This document shows positions 1 through 7,423 of a stretch of DNA of 64,000 nucleotides, piece after piece. Every line of letters starts with the position of its first letter. Within the stretch, counting starts at the first letter, position 1. Origin of the DNA: Kitasatospora sp. MAA4 (GTDB taxonomy: Bacteria; Actinomycetota; Actinomycetes; Streptomycetales; Streptomycetaceae). The position numbers were made by a program, and so were the translations under genes. The DNA is taken from NCBI RefSeq assembly GCF_029893355.1, contig NZ_JARZAI010000009.1, positions 186,001-250,000 of the forward strand. The letters are read 5' to 3'. Under the pieces are notes generated by a model that was not told the DNA's origin, did not search any database, and worked only from the letters and a program-made list of their open reading frames with translations.

Positions 1-24
1 AACGAACTGCAAGTCCTGAACTGA
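1..24 (+). CDS. 3' tail of an upstream gene (partial)
   Basis: Frame 1 gives seven sense codons (NELQVLN) followed by TGA at 22-24, with a 113-base gap before the pilus operon starts. This fits the last codons of a gene lying outside the window, but seven codons are too few to identify it, and the reading could be accidental. Confidence 0.25.
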   Translation, partial: NELQVLN

Positions 25-137
25 CCCCTGGGCCGACGGACGGCCGCCGACTGCCCCCGGCGAGCGCCCGTCGACCCGAACAGCCCACCCCGTACCCGTA
101 GTCGGCACAGCCCCCCAGCAAGGAAGGCCGAAGTCCG

Positions 138-971
138 GTGGAGAACCGCACATTCCCGTCCCCGACCCTCGGCACGCCCGCGTTCGGCCAGGACCAGCCG
201 CCCGGCGCGGCCGGCTCGGGCCGCGGGGGACCGTCCGGCCCGGTCACCCCGTCGCGATCGCTGCGGGCCCGGCGACGGCGACCGGCGATGATCGCCATGG
301 CCGCGGCGCTGATCGCGGCCGGCGGCCTCGGCGGAGCGGTGCTCTACAACAGCAGCGGGCAGCGGATCGCCGTGCTGGCGCTGGCCCGTGACGTCCCGTA
401 CGGGCAGCCGCTGACCGCCGACGACCTGGTGGTGGCGCGGATCGCCGGCGACCCGGTGCTGAACCCGGTGAGCGCCGCCGACCGGTCGCTGGCGATCGGC
501 CAGCGCGCCACCACCGACCTGCACCGCGGCGCGCTGCTGCTGCCCGCGGACCTCACCCGCGCGCTGGTGGTCAAGCCGAGCGACCAGGTGGTGGGCCTCG
601 CGGTCAAGCCGAGCCAGCTGCCGGCCGGCGGGCTGGAGCCGGGGCAGCAGGTGATCGTGGTGCTGACCGCCGACCTGTCGGCGCCGGCGGGTCAGGGCGC
701 CGCCGGTGCCGGTGCGCCCGCCGCGGCCCCGCAGGCTCCGGCGACGCTGGGCGCGGTGGTCGCGTACGTCGGGAAGGCCGGCAACGACGGCAGCCAGGTG
801 GTCGACGTCGCGATCGCGCCCGGCAACGGGCCGACGCTGGCCGCGTGGGTGGCGGGCGGGCATTTCCAGGTGATCCTGGCCCCGCGCGCGACGGCGTCGT
901 CCGGATCGCCGTCGCCCTCGCCCGTGCCCTCGGGTTCGGGTGCGCCGGGGACCGGCGGGGGGGCTGCCTGA
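138..971 (+). CDS. SAF-domain, CpaB/RcpC-like Flp pilus assembly protein
   Basis: A 277-aa protein starting at GTG 138, with AGGAAGG at 121-127 as ribosome binding site. It has a short Pro/Gly-rich cytoplasmic tail, one membrane segment at about residues 50-70 (MIAMAAALIAAGGLGGAVLY) and then a SAF-like fold (VLALARDVPYGQPLTADDLVVA), the arrangement of CpaB/RcpC proteins. In Gram-negative Tad systems CpaB works with the outer-membrane secretin; in actinobacteria the role of this protein is not settled, and it probably sits on the outer face of the membrane. The C-terminus is a low-complexity Ser/Pro/Gly tail. Its TGA overlaps the ATG of the next gene, so it is the first gene of a translationally coupled tad operon. 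Confidence 0.75.
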   Translation: MENRTFPSPTLGTPAFGQDQPPGAAGSGRGGPSGPVTPSRSLRARRRRPAMIAMAAALIAAGGLGGAVLYNSSGQRIAVLALARDVPYGQPLTADDLVVARIAGDPVLNPVSAADRSLAIGQRATTDLHRGALLLPADLTRALVVKPSDQVVGLAVKPSQLPAGGLEPGQQVIVVLTADLSAPAGQGAAGAGAPAAAPQAPATLGAVVAYVGKAGNDGSQVVDVAIAPGNGPTLAAWVAGGHFQVILAPRATASSGSPSPSPVPSGSGAPGTGGGAA

Positions 972-2191
972 TGGCGGTGATCGCGATCGTCGGCGGTCCC
1001 GGCGCCCCCGGAGCCACCACCACCGCCCTGGCCCTGCTGCTCTGCTGGCCGCTGGCGCCCGGCCGCAAGGTCCTGCTGGTCGAGTGCGATCCGGACGGCG
1101 GGGCGGCCCTGGCCGGCGCGCTGGAGGGCCGGGTCGAGGCGGTCTACGGGCTGCGCAACCTCGCCGTGGCGGACCGGCGCGGCCTGCTCGCCGAGGCGCT
1201 CTGGGAGCAACTGGTGGACATCTCGCCCACCGGCACCGGCGAGCGGCTGCTGCTGCCCGGCCTGACCGACCCGGCCCAGGCCGCCGGGCTCGCCTACACC
1301 TGGGAGCCGCTGGTCGAAGCGCTGCACGCGCTCGACGCGCGCGGCTACGACGTGCTGCTCGACCTCGGGCGCTCGGGGGCGACCGGCCCCAGCGCGGTGC
1401 TCGCGCGGCGGGCCGACGCCGTCCTGGTGACGCTGCGCAGCACGCTGCGCGGGCTCAGCGCGGCCCGGCCGCGACTGGCAGCGCTGAGCGAGGACCTGGC
1501 GGCCGCCGGCACCGGGGCGGACGCGCTCGGGCTGCTGGTGATCACCGAGGGGCCCTACCCGGCGGCGGACATCACCCGGGAGTTCGGGCTGCCGGTGCTG
1601 GGGCTGCTGCCGCACGCCGCCCGGACGGCGCACGTGCTGTCGGACGGCGGGGACAGCACGGACCGGCGCTTCGTGCGCTCGGAGCTGATGCGCACCGCGC
1701 GCACGGCGGCGGACCGGATCCAGGCGGTGGTCCAGCGGCGGCGCACCCGGCTCACCGCCACGGGCGCGGTGCCCGCTGCGCCCGCGCAGGTTGCCGGGTA
1801 CGGGTGGGGCGCGCCGGAGGAGGCCCACCCGCTCGCGTACCCGGCGCCGCCGCAGGTGCAGGTACAGCAGGTCCCGCAGGTTCAGCAGGCCCCGCAGGTG
1901 CAGCAGCCGTACGCGGCGCCGTCCGGGCAGGTGTACGCACCGGAGCCGGAGCAGTCGTGGGGTGCGCCGTACGGCGAGCAGCCGTACGCCGTGCCGCAGA
2001 CCGGCCCGGTGCGGACCGGTCCGGTCCGCCCTGCCTCCCCGGCGGCGGTGGTGCCGCAGCCCGCCGAGCCGTACCCGCCGCTGGCCGGCCTGGCGCCGCA
2101 CCCGGCCGCGCCCGAGCAGTTCCGCGCGCAGCAGGACGGCCCGCAGCAGGACAATACGCAGACCCAGGGGGCGGTGCTCCGTGCGCGGTAG
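971..2191 (+). CDS. TadZ/CpaE-like MinD-family ATPase with degenerate P-loop
   Basis: A 406-aa protein. ATG 971 overlaps the upstream TGA. The N-terminus (MAVIAIVGGPGAPGATTTAL) has the shape of a ParA/MinD P-loop, but the expected lysines of KGGxGKT are missing. VLLVECDPDGG follows as the equivalent of the switch region, and YDVLLDLGRSG as the Walker B-like strand. Such atypical P-loops are known in TadZ, which localises the pilus machine at the membrane. Residues from about 260 onward are a Gln/Pro/Val-rich, probably disordered tail with short PQVQQ repeats (bases 1850-1910). Its position between a CpaB-like protein and the TadA ATPase supports the assignment. Whether it binds or hydrolyses ATP cannot be told from sequence. 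Confidence 0.7.
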   Translation: MAVIAIVGGPGAPGATTTALALLLCWPLAPGRKVLLVECDPDGGAALAGALEGRVEAVYGLRNLAVADRRGLLAEALWEQLVDISPTGTGERLLLPGLTDPAQAAGLAYTWEPLVEALHALDARGYDVLLDLGRSGATGPSAVLARRADAVLVTLRSTLRGLSAARPRLAALSEDLAAAGTGADALGLLVITEGPYPAADITREFGLPVLGLLPHAARTAHVLSDGGDSTDRRFVRSELMRTARTAADRIQAVVQRRRTRLTATGAVPAAPAQVAGYGWGAPEEAHPLAYPAPPQVQVQQVPQVQQAPQVQQPYAAPSGQVYAPEPEQSWGAPYGEQPYAVPQTGPVRTGPVRPASPAAVVPQPAEPYPPLAGLAPHPAAPEQFRAQQDGPQQDNTQTQGAVLRAR

Positions 2192-3914
2192 CCCGATGCA
2201 CGAGCGTCCGGTCGGCGACCCGGCCGGGCTGCCGTGGTCGCCGATCGCCCCCAACCCGGCCGTCCACGACGTCCACGAACAGGCACCGGCGCAGGCCGGG
2301 CCGGTGATCCCGGGCCCGGTCCGCCCGTCCGCGCAGCCGGTCGGCCAGTTCCCGCCGCAGCCGCCCCGGTGGGCCCAGCCGCGGTCCGAGGTGCCGTTCG
2401 AGGCACCGTTCGAGGGCCAGCCGCGGCACGCCGCCGCCTCGCCGGCCGGCCTGCCCGTCCTGCCGGCCCTCGACCCCTGGGGAGCCGCCACCGCGCCGCC
2501 CGTCGACCAGCAGGTGGCCCGCGAGCTCAAGCGCCAGGTGGCGGCCGAACTGCACCAGCAGCTCTCGCGCCTGACGGGTAGTCACGGACTGGACGCGGAC
2601 CGCGCCACCCGCCGCCAGCGCGGCCGGGCGCTGATCGAGGAGGCGGTGGCCCGCTGGTCCGACGCCTACGCCCAGAGCCACGGCGTGCCGCCGACCCGCG
2701 AGCAGGACCGCGCGCTCTCCGAGGCCGTCTACGACCTGCTCTTCCGGGCCGGCCGGCTCCAGCCGTACCTGGACGACCCGGAGATCGAGAACATCCTGAT
2801 CAACGGCTGCGACGACGTCTGGATCTCCCGGGTCCACCAACCGCTGCGCCAGGTACCGCCGGTGGCCGACAGCGACGCCGAACTCGTCGAGATGCTCCAG
2901 GACCTGGCCCGTCAGCACGGCGGCGGCGAGCGCAGTCTGAGCACCGCCAGCCCGACCCTGGCGCTGCGCCTGGAGGGCGGCATGCGCCTGCAGGCGATGA
3001 CCGAGGTGACCCCGCGCCCGTACGTCGCGATCCGCCGCCACCGGGTCGCCTCGGCGACGCTGTCCGACCTGGTGACGCTGGGCACCGTCGACCCGACCAT
3101 CGCCGCCTTCCTGGCCGCCGCCATCCGGGCCCGGAAGAACGTGATCATCACCGGCACCCAGGGCGTCGGCAAGACCAGCCTGCTGCGCGCGATGGCGGCC
3201 GAGATCCCGCCGGACGAGCGGGTCGGCACGCTGGAGTCGGAGTTCGAGCTCTGGCTGCACACCCTGGGCCACCTGCGCCAGGTGGTCCCGATGGAGGCCC
3301 GCGAGGGCAACGGCGAGCGCGTCGACGGCAAGGTGGCCGGCGAGTTGACGATCGGCGAGCTGATCCCCGCCGCGCTGCGCATGACGCTCTCGCGGATCAT
3401 CGTCGGCGAGGTCCGCTCCGGCGAGGTGGTCCCGATGCTGCGGGTGATGACCAACGGCGAGGGCGGCTCGATGTGCACGCTGCACGCGCGTGGCCCGCAG
3501 ATGGTGGTCGACCGGATCGCCGAACTCTGCCTGGAGTACGGCTCGCACATGACCGACAGCCTCGCCTACCGGCTGATCGCCAATGCGATCGACCTGATCG
3601 TGCACGTGTCGATGGTCGACGAGACGGCGGTCGGCGGCCGGCGGCACCGGTTCGTCTCGCACGTCATGGAGATCACCGGCCTGGGCGAGCAGGGCCGCCC
3701 GGCGCTGAACACCGTCTTCGGGCCGCGCCCCGACCTGGGGGAGCCCCGCGCGGTCCCGCACACCCCGCCGAACTGCCTGGACGACCTGCGCCGGGCCGGC
3801 TTCGACGCCGGCCTGCTGCAGTCCGCGTACGGCACATGGAGTGCACCGCTCTCGTTGCGGATCGGTGGTCTCCCGACCTGGCAGGCCACCACCCGTCCGG
3901 AGGGACCACGCTGA
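2181..3914 (+). CDS. tadA: TadA/CpaF-type secretion ATPase
   Basis: A 577-aa protein (from GTG 2181) of the type II/IV secretion ATPase family, which powers assembly of Flp-type pili on the cytoplasmic face of the membrane. GTG 2181 is chosen because GGGGG at 2167-2171 is well spaced; ATG 2196 is the alternative. A disordered Pro-rich leader of about 110 residues comes first. The conserved part then holds LQPYLDDPEIENILING, Walker A GTQGVGKTSLL (around residue 324), the Asp/Glu boxes with SEFELWLH, and Walker B/His-box MTLSRIIVGEVRSGEVVPML and TLHARGPQM. It overlaps tadZ by 11 bases and tadB by one base, so it belongs to the same operon. Confidence 0.92.
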   Translation: MRGSPMHERPVGDPAGLPWSPIAPNPAVHDVHEQAPAQAGPVIPGPVRPSAQPVGQFPPQPPRWAQPRSEVPFEAPFEGQPRHAAASPAGLPVLPALDPWGAATAPPVDQQVARELKRQVAAELHQQLSRLTGSHGLDADRATRRQRGRALIEEAVARWSDAYAQSHGVPPTREQDRALSEAVYDLLFRAGRLQPYLDDPEIENILINGCDDVWISRVHQPLRQVPPVADSDAELVEMLQDLARQHGGGERSLSTASPTLALRLEGGMRLQAMTEVTPRPYVAIRRHRVASATLSDLVTLGTVDPTIAAFLAAAIRARKNVIITGTQGVGKTSLLRAMAAEIPPDERVGTLESEFELWLHTLGHLRQVVPMEAREGNGERVDGKVAGELTIGELIPAALRMTLSRIIVGEVRSGEVVPMLRVMTNGEGGSMCTLHARGPQMVVDRIAELCLEYGSHMTDSLAYRLIANAIDLIVHVSMVDETAVGGRRHRFVSHVMEITGLGEQGRPALNTVFGPRPDLGEPRAVPHTPPNCLDDLRRAGFDAGLLQSAYGTWSAPLSLRIGGLPTWQATTRPEGPR

Positions 3915-4879
3915 TGCTGCTCTACGCCCTGTGCGGGCTCCTGCTGGCCGGCGGCCTGGTCGCCCTCGCCGTCGGCCTCAACGGCAACCGCGCCGCCGAG
4001 CGCGCCGAACCCGGCCCGCTGGCCGGCCGGGCGCACGTCCTCTGGTACGGCGGGCCAGGTACCCCGAGCCCGCAGATGGTCCGGCGCCGCCGCGTCCAAC
4101 TCGCCCTCACGCTCGTCTGCGCCCCGCTGGCCTGGCTGTTCAGCCGGATTCCGCTGACCCTGGGCCTGGTCCCGCTGGCCGTCTTCGGCCTGCCCTGGCT
4201 CTTCGCCGCCACCCGCTCCGACACCCGGCGGATCGTGCGACTGGAGGCGCTGGCCGAGTGGACCCAGCGGCTCGCCGACGTCCTGCTGCTCGGCGTCGGC
4301 CTCAACCAGGCGCTGCTCGGCAGCCGCAAGACGGCGCCCGCCGCGCTGGCCCCCGAGATCGAGGAGCTGGCCGCCCGGCTGCAGGCCCGCTGGCGGGCCG
4401 AGGACGCGCTGCGCGCCTTCGCCGACAGCCTGGCGGACGCCACCGCCGACAAGGTGCTCGCCGCGCTGCTGCTGCGGGCCGGCGGCAGCGGCCCAGGGCT
4501 GGCCCGCGCGCTCTCCGACCTGGCCGAGTCGGTCCGCGAGGAGGTCCGCCAGCGCCGCGCGATCGAGGCGGACCGCGCCAAGCACCGCACCACCATCCGC
4601 TGGCTGGTGACGATCATCCTCGGCGTGATCGTGGTGGGCTCCTTCAACGACCGCTACACCGCGCCGTACAGCTCCTACCAGGGGCAGGTGGTGCTCGGCA
4701 TCCTGGCCGCGCTGTTTGTCGCGGTCCTGGCCTGGATGCGCTCACTGGCCCTGAACCCGCCGCTGCCACGGCTGTTGGAGCCCGACCGGCGCAGCCGGGT
4801 CGGCGCGCTGCCCGCGTCGGACGCGTCGGACGACGTGCAGGCCGACCCCGAGCTCCCGTTCCTGAAGGAGTACCAATGA
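3914..4879 (+). CDS. tadB: TadB-like type II secretion F-domain membrane protein
   Basis: A 321-aa integral membrane protein; ATG 3914 overlaps the TGA of the ATPase gene. It has an N-terminal membrane helix (LLYALCGLLLAGGLVALAVG), a helical pair around residues 75-105, a GspF-like cytoplasmic domain (residues about 120-245, with RLADVLLLGVGLNQALLGSR and the RAGGSGPGLARAL segment) and two C-terminal helices. TadB and TadC form the inner-membrane platform on which the TadA ATPase acts. The next gene overlaps by four bases. Confidence 0.82.
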   Translation: MLLYALCGLLLAGGLVALAVGLNGNRAAERAEPGPLAGRAHVLWYGGPGTPSPQMVRRRRVQLALTLVCAPLAWLFSRIPLTLGLVPLAVFGLPWLFAATRSDTRRIVRLEALAEWTQRLADVLLLGVGLNQALLGSRKTAPAALAPEIEELAARLQARWRAEDALRAFADSLADATADKVLAALLLRAGGSGPGLARALSDLAESVREEVRQRRAIEADRAKHRTTIRWLVTIILGVIVVGSFNDRYTAPYSSYQGQVVLGILAALFVAVLAWMRSLALNPPLPRLLEPDRRSRVGALPASDASDDVQADPELPFLKEYQ

Positions 4880-5763
4880 TCTCGCCGTGGGCCGTGCTGG
4901 CCGGCGCCGCCGCCGCCGGCGGAGTCGCCCTGCTGGTCGCCGAACTACGGCCCTCGCCACCGGACCTGGGCCAGGCACTGGACCGGCTGCACCGCGCGCC
5001 GGTCGAGCACCGCGCGGAGCGGGTGGACGAGGAGGCGACCTGGTACGACCGCCTCGGCGGACGCTCGCTGGTCTACGCGGGCACGCGGGTGCCGCGCCAG
5101 TCGCTGGCCCTGATCGGCCGTACCCCGGCCCGGTTCATGGCGCACAAGCTGCTCTTCGCGCTGATCGGCCTGCTGCTGCCCGGCTACCTCTCGGCGATGG
5201 CGGCGCTCGTCGGGATCAACCTGTCGGCGGTCCTGCCCGCGCTGCTCGGCGTGGCCCTCGCGGTGGGCGGCTGGCTGCTGCCGGACGCCATCGTGGAGAG
5301 CGAGGCCAAGGAGGCCAGGACCGAGTACCTGCACGGCATCGCGGCCTACCTCGAACTCGTCGCACTGGAACGGGCCTCCGACCACGGCCCCGCCGAGGCG
5401 ATGCGGCGGGCGGCGGCGGTCGGCCGGGGCACCGTCTTCCGGCGGATCCGGGACGCCCTGGAGCGGGCCGCCACCGACCGGCTGCCCCCCTGGGACGGCC
5501 TGGACGGACTCGCCGACGAACTCGGCCTGACCCCCCTCCAGGACGTCGCCGACATCATGCGGCTCTCCGGCACCGACGGGGCCGCCGTGTACGACACCCT
5601 GCGGGCCCGATCCAAGGGCCTGCGCGACGAACTGCTCGCCGCGGAGCTGGCCAAGGCCGGCTCCGACAGCGAACAGATGGTGGCGCCCGGCGCCGCGCTC
5701 ACGCTGCTGATGACCGTCCTGATCGTCTACCCGGCGCTGTACCAAATGCTCCATGTGTTCTGA
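4876..5763 (+). CDS. tadC: TadC-like type II secretion F-domain membrane protein
   Basis: A 295-aa membrane protein from ATG 4876, with GAAGGAG just upstream inside tadB and a four-base overlap. It has an N-terminal hydrophobic segment, a helical hairpin at about residues 95-140 (KLLFALIGLLLPGYLSAMAAL), a GspF-type cytoplasmic domain with YLELVALERASDHGPAEAMR, and a last membrane helix (ALTLLMTVLIVYPALYQML). This is the second platform protein paired with TadB. A 77-base gap separates it from the pilin gene, the only notable gap in the first half of the operon. Confidence 0.82.
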   Translation: MISPWAVLAGAAAAGGVALLVAELRPSPPDLGQALDRLHRAPVEHRAERVDEEATWYDRLGGRSLVYAGTRVPRQSLALIGRTPARFMAHKLLFALIGLLLPGYLSAMAALVGINLSAVLPALLGVALAVGGWLLPDAIVESEAKEARTEYLHGIAAYLELVALERASDHGPAEAMRRAAAVGRGTVFRRIRDALERAATDRLPPWDGLDGLADELGLTPLQDVADIMRLSGTDGAAVYDTLRARSKGLRDELLAAELAKAGSDSEQMVAPGAALTLLMTVLIVYPALYQMLHVF

Positions 5764-5840
5764 AGTCCATGTGTGCTCCGAAGTCCACGCCGAACTCGAT
5801 TCCGGCCCATCGGAATTCCGTCCATCTGGGAGAGCTGACC

Positions 5841-6116
5841 ATGAAGACCCTGCGTACCCTGCGTACTCTGCCAGTCCTGCTGCTGGCCCCCCTGCTGCTG
5901 ACCCTGCAGCTCGCCACCGCCCTGCTCCGGGTGCACGCCGGGCGCGCGCGCACGGCGCGGGCCGAGGGCGACCGCGGCGCGCTGAGCGTGGAGATGGCGC
6001 TGATCGTCATCGTGGTGATCGGGATCGCCGGAGTGGTGCTGGCCGCACTCACCTCGCTCGGCAAGTCCGTCGAGACCAAGGTCCCCTCCACGATTCCCGC
6101 GGGCGTCGGGCAGTGA
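5841..6116 (+). CDS. Flp-type pilin precursor
   Basis: A 91-aa small protein from ATG 5841 with GGGAGAG upstream. After a basic, hydrophobic N-terminal section of about 45 residues comes GDRGALSVEMALIVIVVIG: a Gly-Ala junction, Glu at +5 and a roughly 20-residue hydrophobic helix. This is the class III prepilin pattern cut by TadV/PilD-type peptidases, and it points to the structural pilin or a pseudopilin of this locus. The mature part after the helix is only about 25 residues. No prepilin peptidase gene lies in this window, so processing would depend on one elsewhere. Confidence 0.72.
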   Translation: MKTLRTLRTLPVLLLAPLLLTLQLATALLRVHAGRARTARAEGDRGALSVEMALIVIVVIGIAGVVLAALTSLGKSVETKVPSTIPAGVGQ

Positions 6117-6505
6117 TCCGGGAGCGCCGCCGGGAGCGCGACAGCGGGGTCCTCAGCATCAGTCTCGCGCTCGTCTTCCCGGCGGTGCTCTTCCTGGTCG
6201 TCCTCGTCGCGCAGAGCTCACTGCTCTGGTACACCGACAGCGTGGCGCTCACCGCCGCGCGCGAGGGCGTCGACGCGGGACGCGCGTACGGCTCCTCCGA
6301 CCAGGACGCGACCAGCCGCGCCCAGGCCTTCCTGGACCGCTTCGGCGGCCTGCTCGGGAAGCCGACGGTCGACACGCCCGTGCGAACCGCCACCGACATG
6401 ACCGTCACCGTGCGCGTCGACCCGCTGATCCTGCTGCCCGGCTTCGACGGTCTGAAGATCACCCAGAGCGCCTCGGCGCCGATCGAGCGGTACGTGACGC
6501 CATGA
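6113..6505 (+). CDS. TadE-like pseudopilin
   Basis: A 130-aa protein; GTG 6113 overlaps the pilin TGA. A charged N-terminus (IRERRRERDSGVLSIS) precedes one membrane helix (LALVFPAVLFLVVLVAQSSLLW) and an extracytoplasmic domain containing VALTAAREGVDAGRAYG, which resembles the AAREGARAG signature of TadE proteins. TadE-like pseudopilins are thought to prime or anchor Flp pilus assembly. It overlaps the next TadE-like gene by four bases. Confidence 0.72.
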   Translation: MIRERRRERDSGVLSISLALVFPAVLFLVVLVAQSSLLWYTDSVALTAAREGVDAGRAYGSSDQDATSRAQAFLDRFGGLLGKPTVDTPVRTATDMTVTVRVDPLILLPGFDGLKITQSASAPIERYVTP

Positions 6506-6957
6506 CGTGGCGTGAGGTCGTGAACAGGCGTCAGGACGCGCAGGCCGGCAGCCTGGCGATCGAGGCGGCGATGCTGGCGCCGGCCATTGTGCTGCTGTTC
6601 TGCCTGGTGGTCGCGATCGGGCGGCTGCAGACGGTCGGTGGCACGGTGGACGCCGCCGCGCGCGCCGGAGCGCGCAGCGCCTCGCTGGACCGCTCCGGCG
6701 CTCCGACGCAGCAGGTGGCCGCCGCCGCCGTCACCGACGCGCTGAAGCAGCAGGGCGTCGCCTGCCCCGATCCGCAGGTCGACGCCCGGCAGGTTCCGCT
6801 CCAGGTCCCCGGCGCGCAGCCGCTCACGCTGGTCGAAGTGGACGTCGAGTGCACGGTTTCGGTGAATGATCTGCTCCCGGTGGGGGTACTACCGGGCGGT
6901 GTGGTGCACATGCACGGAAGCTTCAAATCGGTCATCGACCGCTACCGGTCGCAGTAG
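6502..6957 (+). CDS. TadE-like pseudopilin
   Basis: A 151-aa protein; ATG 6502 overlaps the previous TGA. It has QAGSLAIEAAMLAPAIVLLF, a TadE-type N-terminal helix with Glu early in the hydrophobic run, followed by GTVDAAARAGARSASLDRS, the family's Ala-rich signature. The rest is a small extracytoplasmic domain with two Cys (ACPDPQ and VECTVS) that could form a disulfide. It is the second of three pseudopilin genes in a row. Confidence 0.78.
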   Translation: MTWREVVNRRQDAQAGSLAIEAAMLAPAIVLLFCLVVAIGRLQTVGGTVDAAARAGARSASLDRSGAPTQQVAAAAVTDALKQQGVACPDPQVDARQVPLQVPGAQPLTLVEVDVECTVSVNDLLPVGVLPGGVVHMHGSFKSVIDRYRSQ

Positions 6958-6982
6958 TGCACCGCCGTGTGGGGGAGGGAAC

Positions 6983-7423
6983 GTGAGGATCCGTCGAGAC
7001 GCCCGTGACGCGGGCACCGTCTCGATCTTCGTGGCGCTCAGCGCCATGATGATGCTGCTGTTCATCGGCATCGTGCTGGACTGCGGCGGTCGGCTGCGCG
7101 CCACCGCCAACGCCGACGCGCTCGCCCAGGAGGCAGCCCGGGTCGGCGGGCAGCAGATCGACCAGGGCGCGCTGCTCGGCGGTCGGGGCTTCCTGATCGA
7201 CACCACCGCGGCCTACGCCGCGGCCGACGCGTACCTCGCGCCGTACGGACTGCACGCCGAACCGCCGCCGCCCGACCAACCGCCCTCCGCCAGCATCACC
7301 ATCACCATCGACACCACGTACGACACCGCCCTGCTGGGCCTGTTCAACACACCCACCCTGTCCGTGCAAGGCAAGGGCACCGCCACCCTCGTGCACGGAG
7401 TCGAGAAAGCGGGGGGCGCCTGA
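6983..7423 (+). CDS. TadG/TadE-like pilus-associated protein
   Basis: A 146-aa protein from GTG 6983 with GGGGGAGGGA upstream. Its N-terminus, RRDARDAGTVSIFVALSAMM, runs into a membrane helix and then DCGGRLRATANADALAQEAAR, the pattern of the putative Flp pilus assembly TadE/TadG N-terminal family. The protein is much shorter than full TadG, having no von Willebrand domain. The stop codon overlaps the start of the large LysM/BTAD gene, tying that gene to the pilus operon. Confidence 0.68.
   Translation: MRIRRDARDAGTVSIFVALSAMMMLLFIGIVLDCGGRLRATANADALAQEAARVGGQQIDQGALLGGRGFLIDTTAAYAAADAYLAPYGLHAEPPPPDQPPSASITITIDTTYDTALLGLFNTPTLSVQGKGTATLVHGVEKAGGA

Noticed and set aside
692..3761. Long reading frames on the minus strand opposite the tad genes
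   Set aside because: They are antisense shadows of GC-rich coding DNA: Arg/Gly/Ala/Pro-rich, with no domain, and opposite genes with clear motifs.
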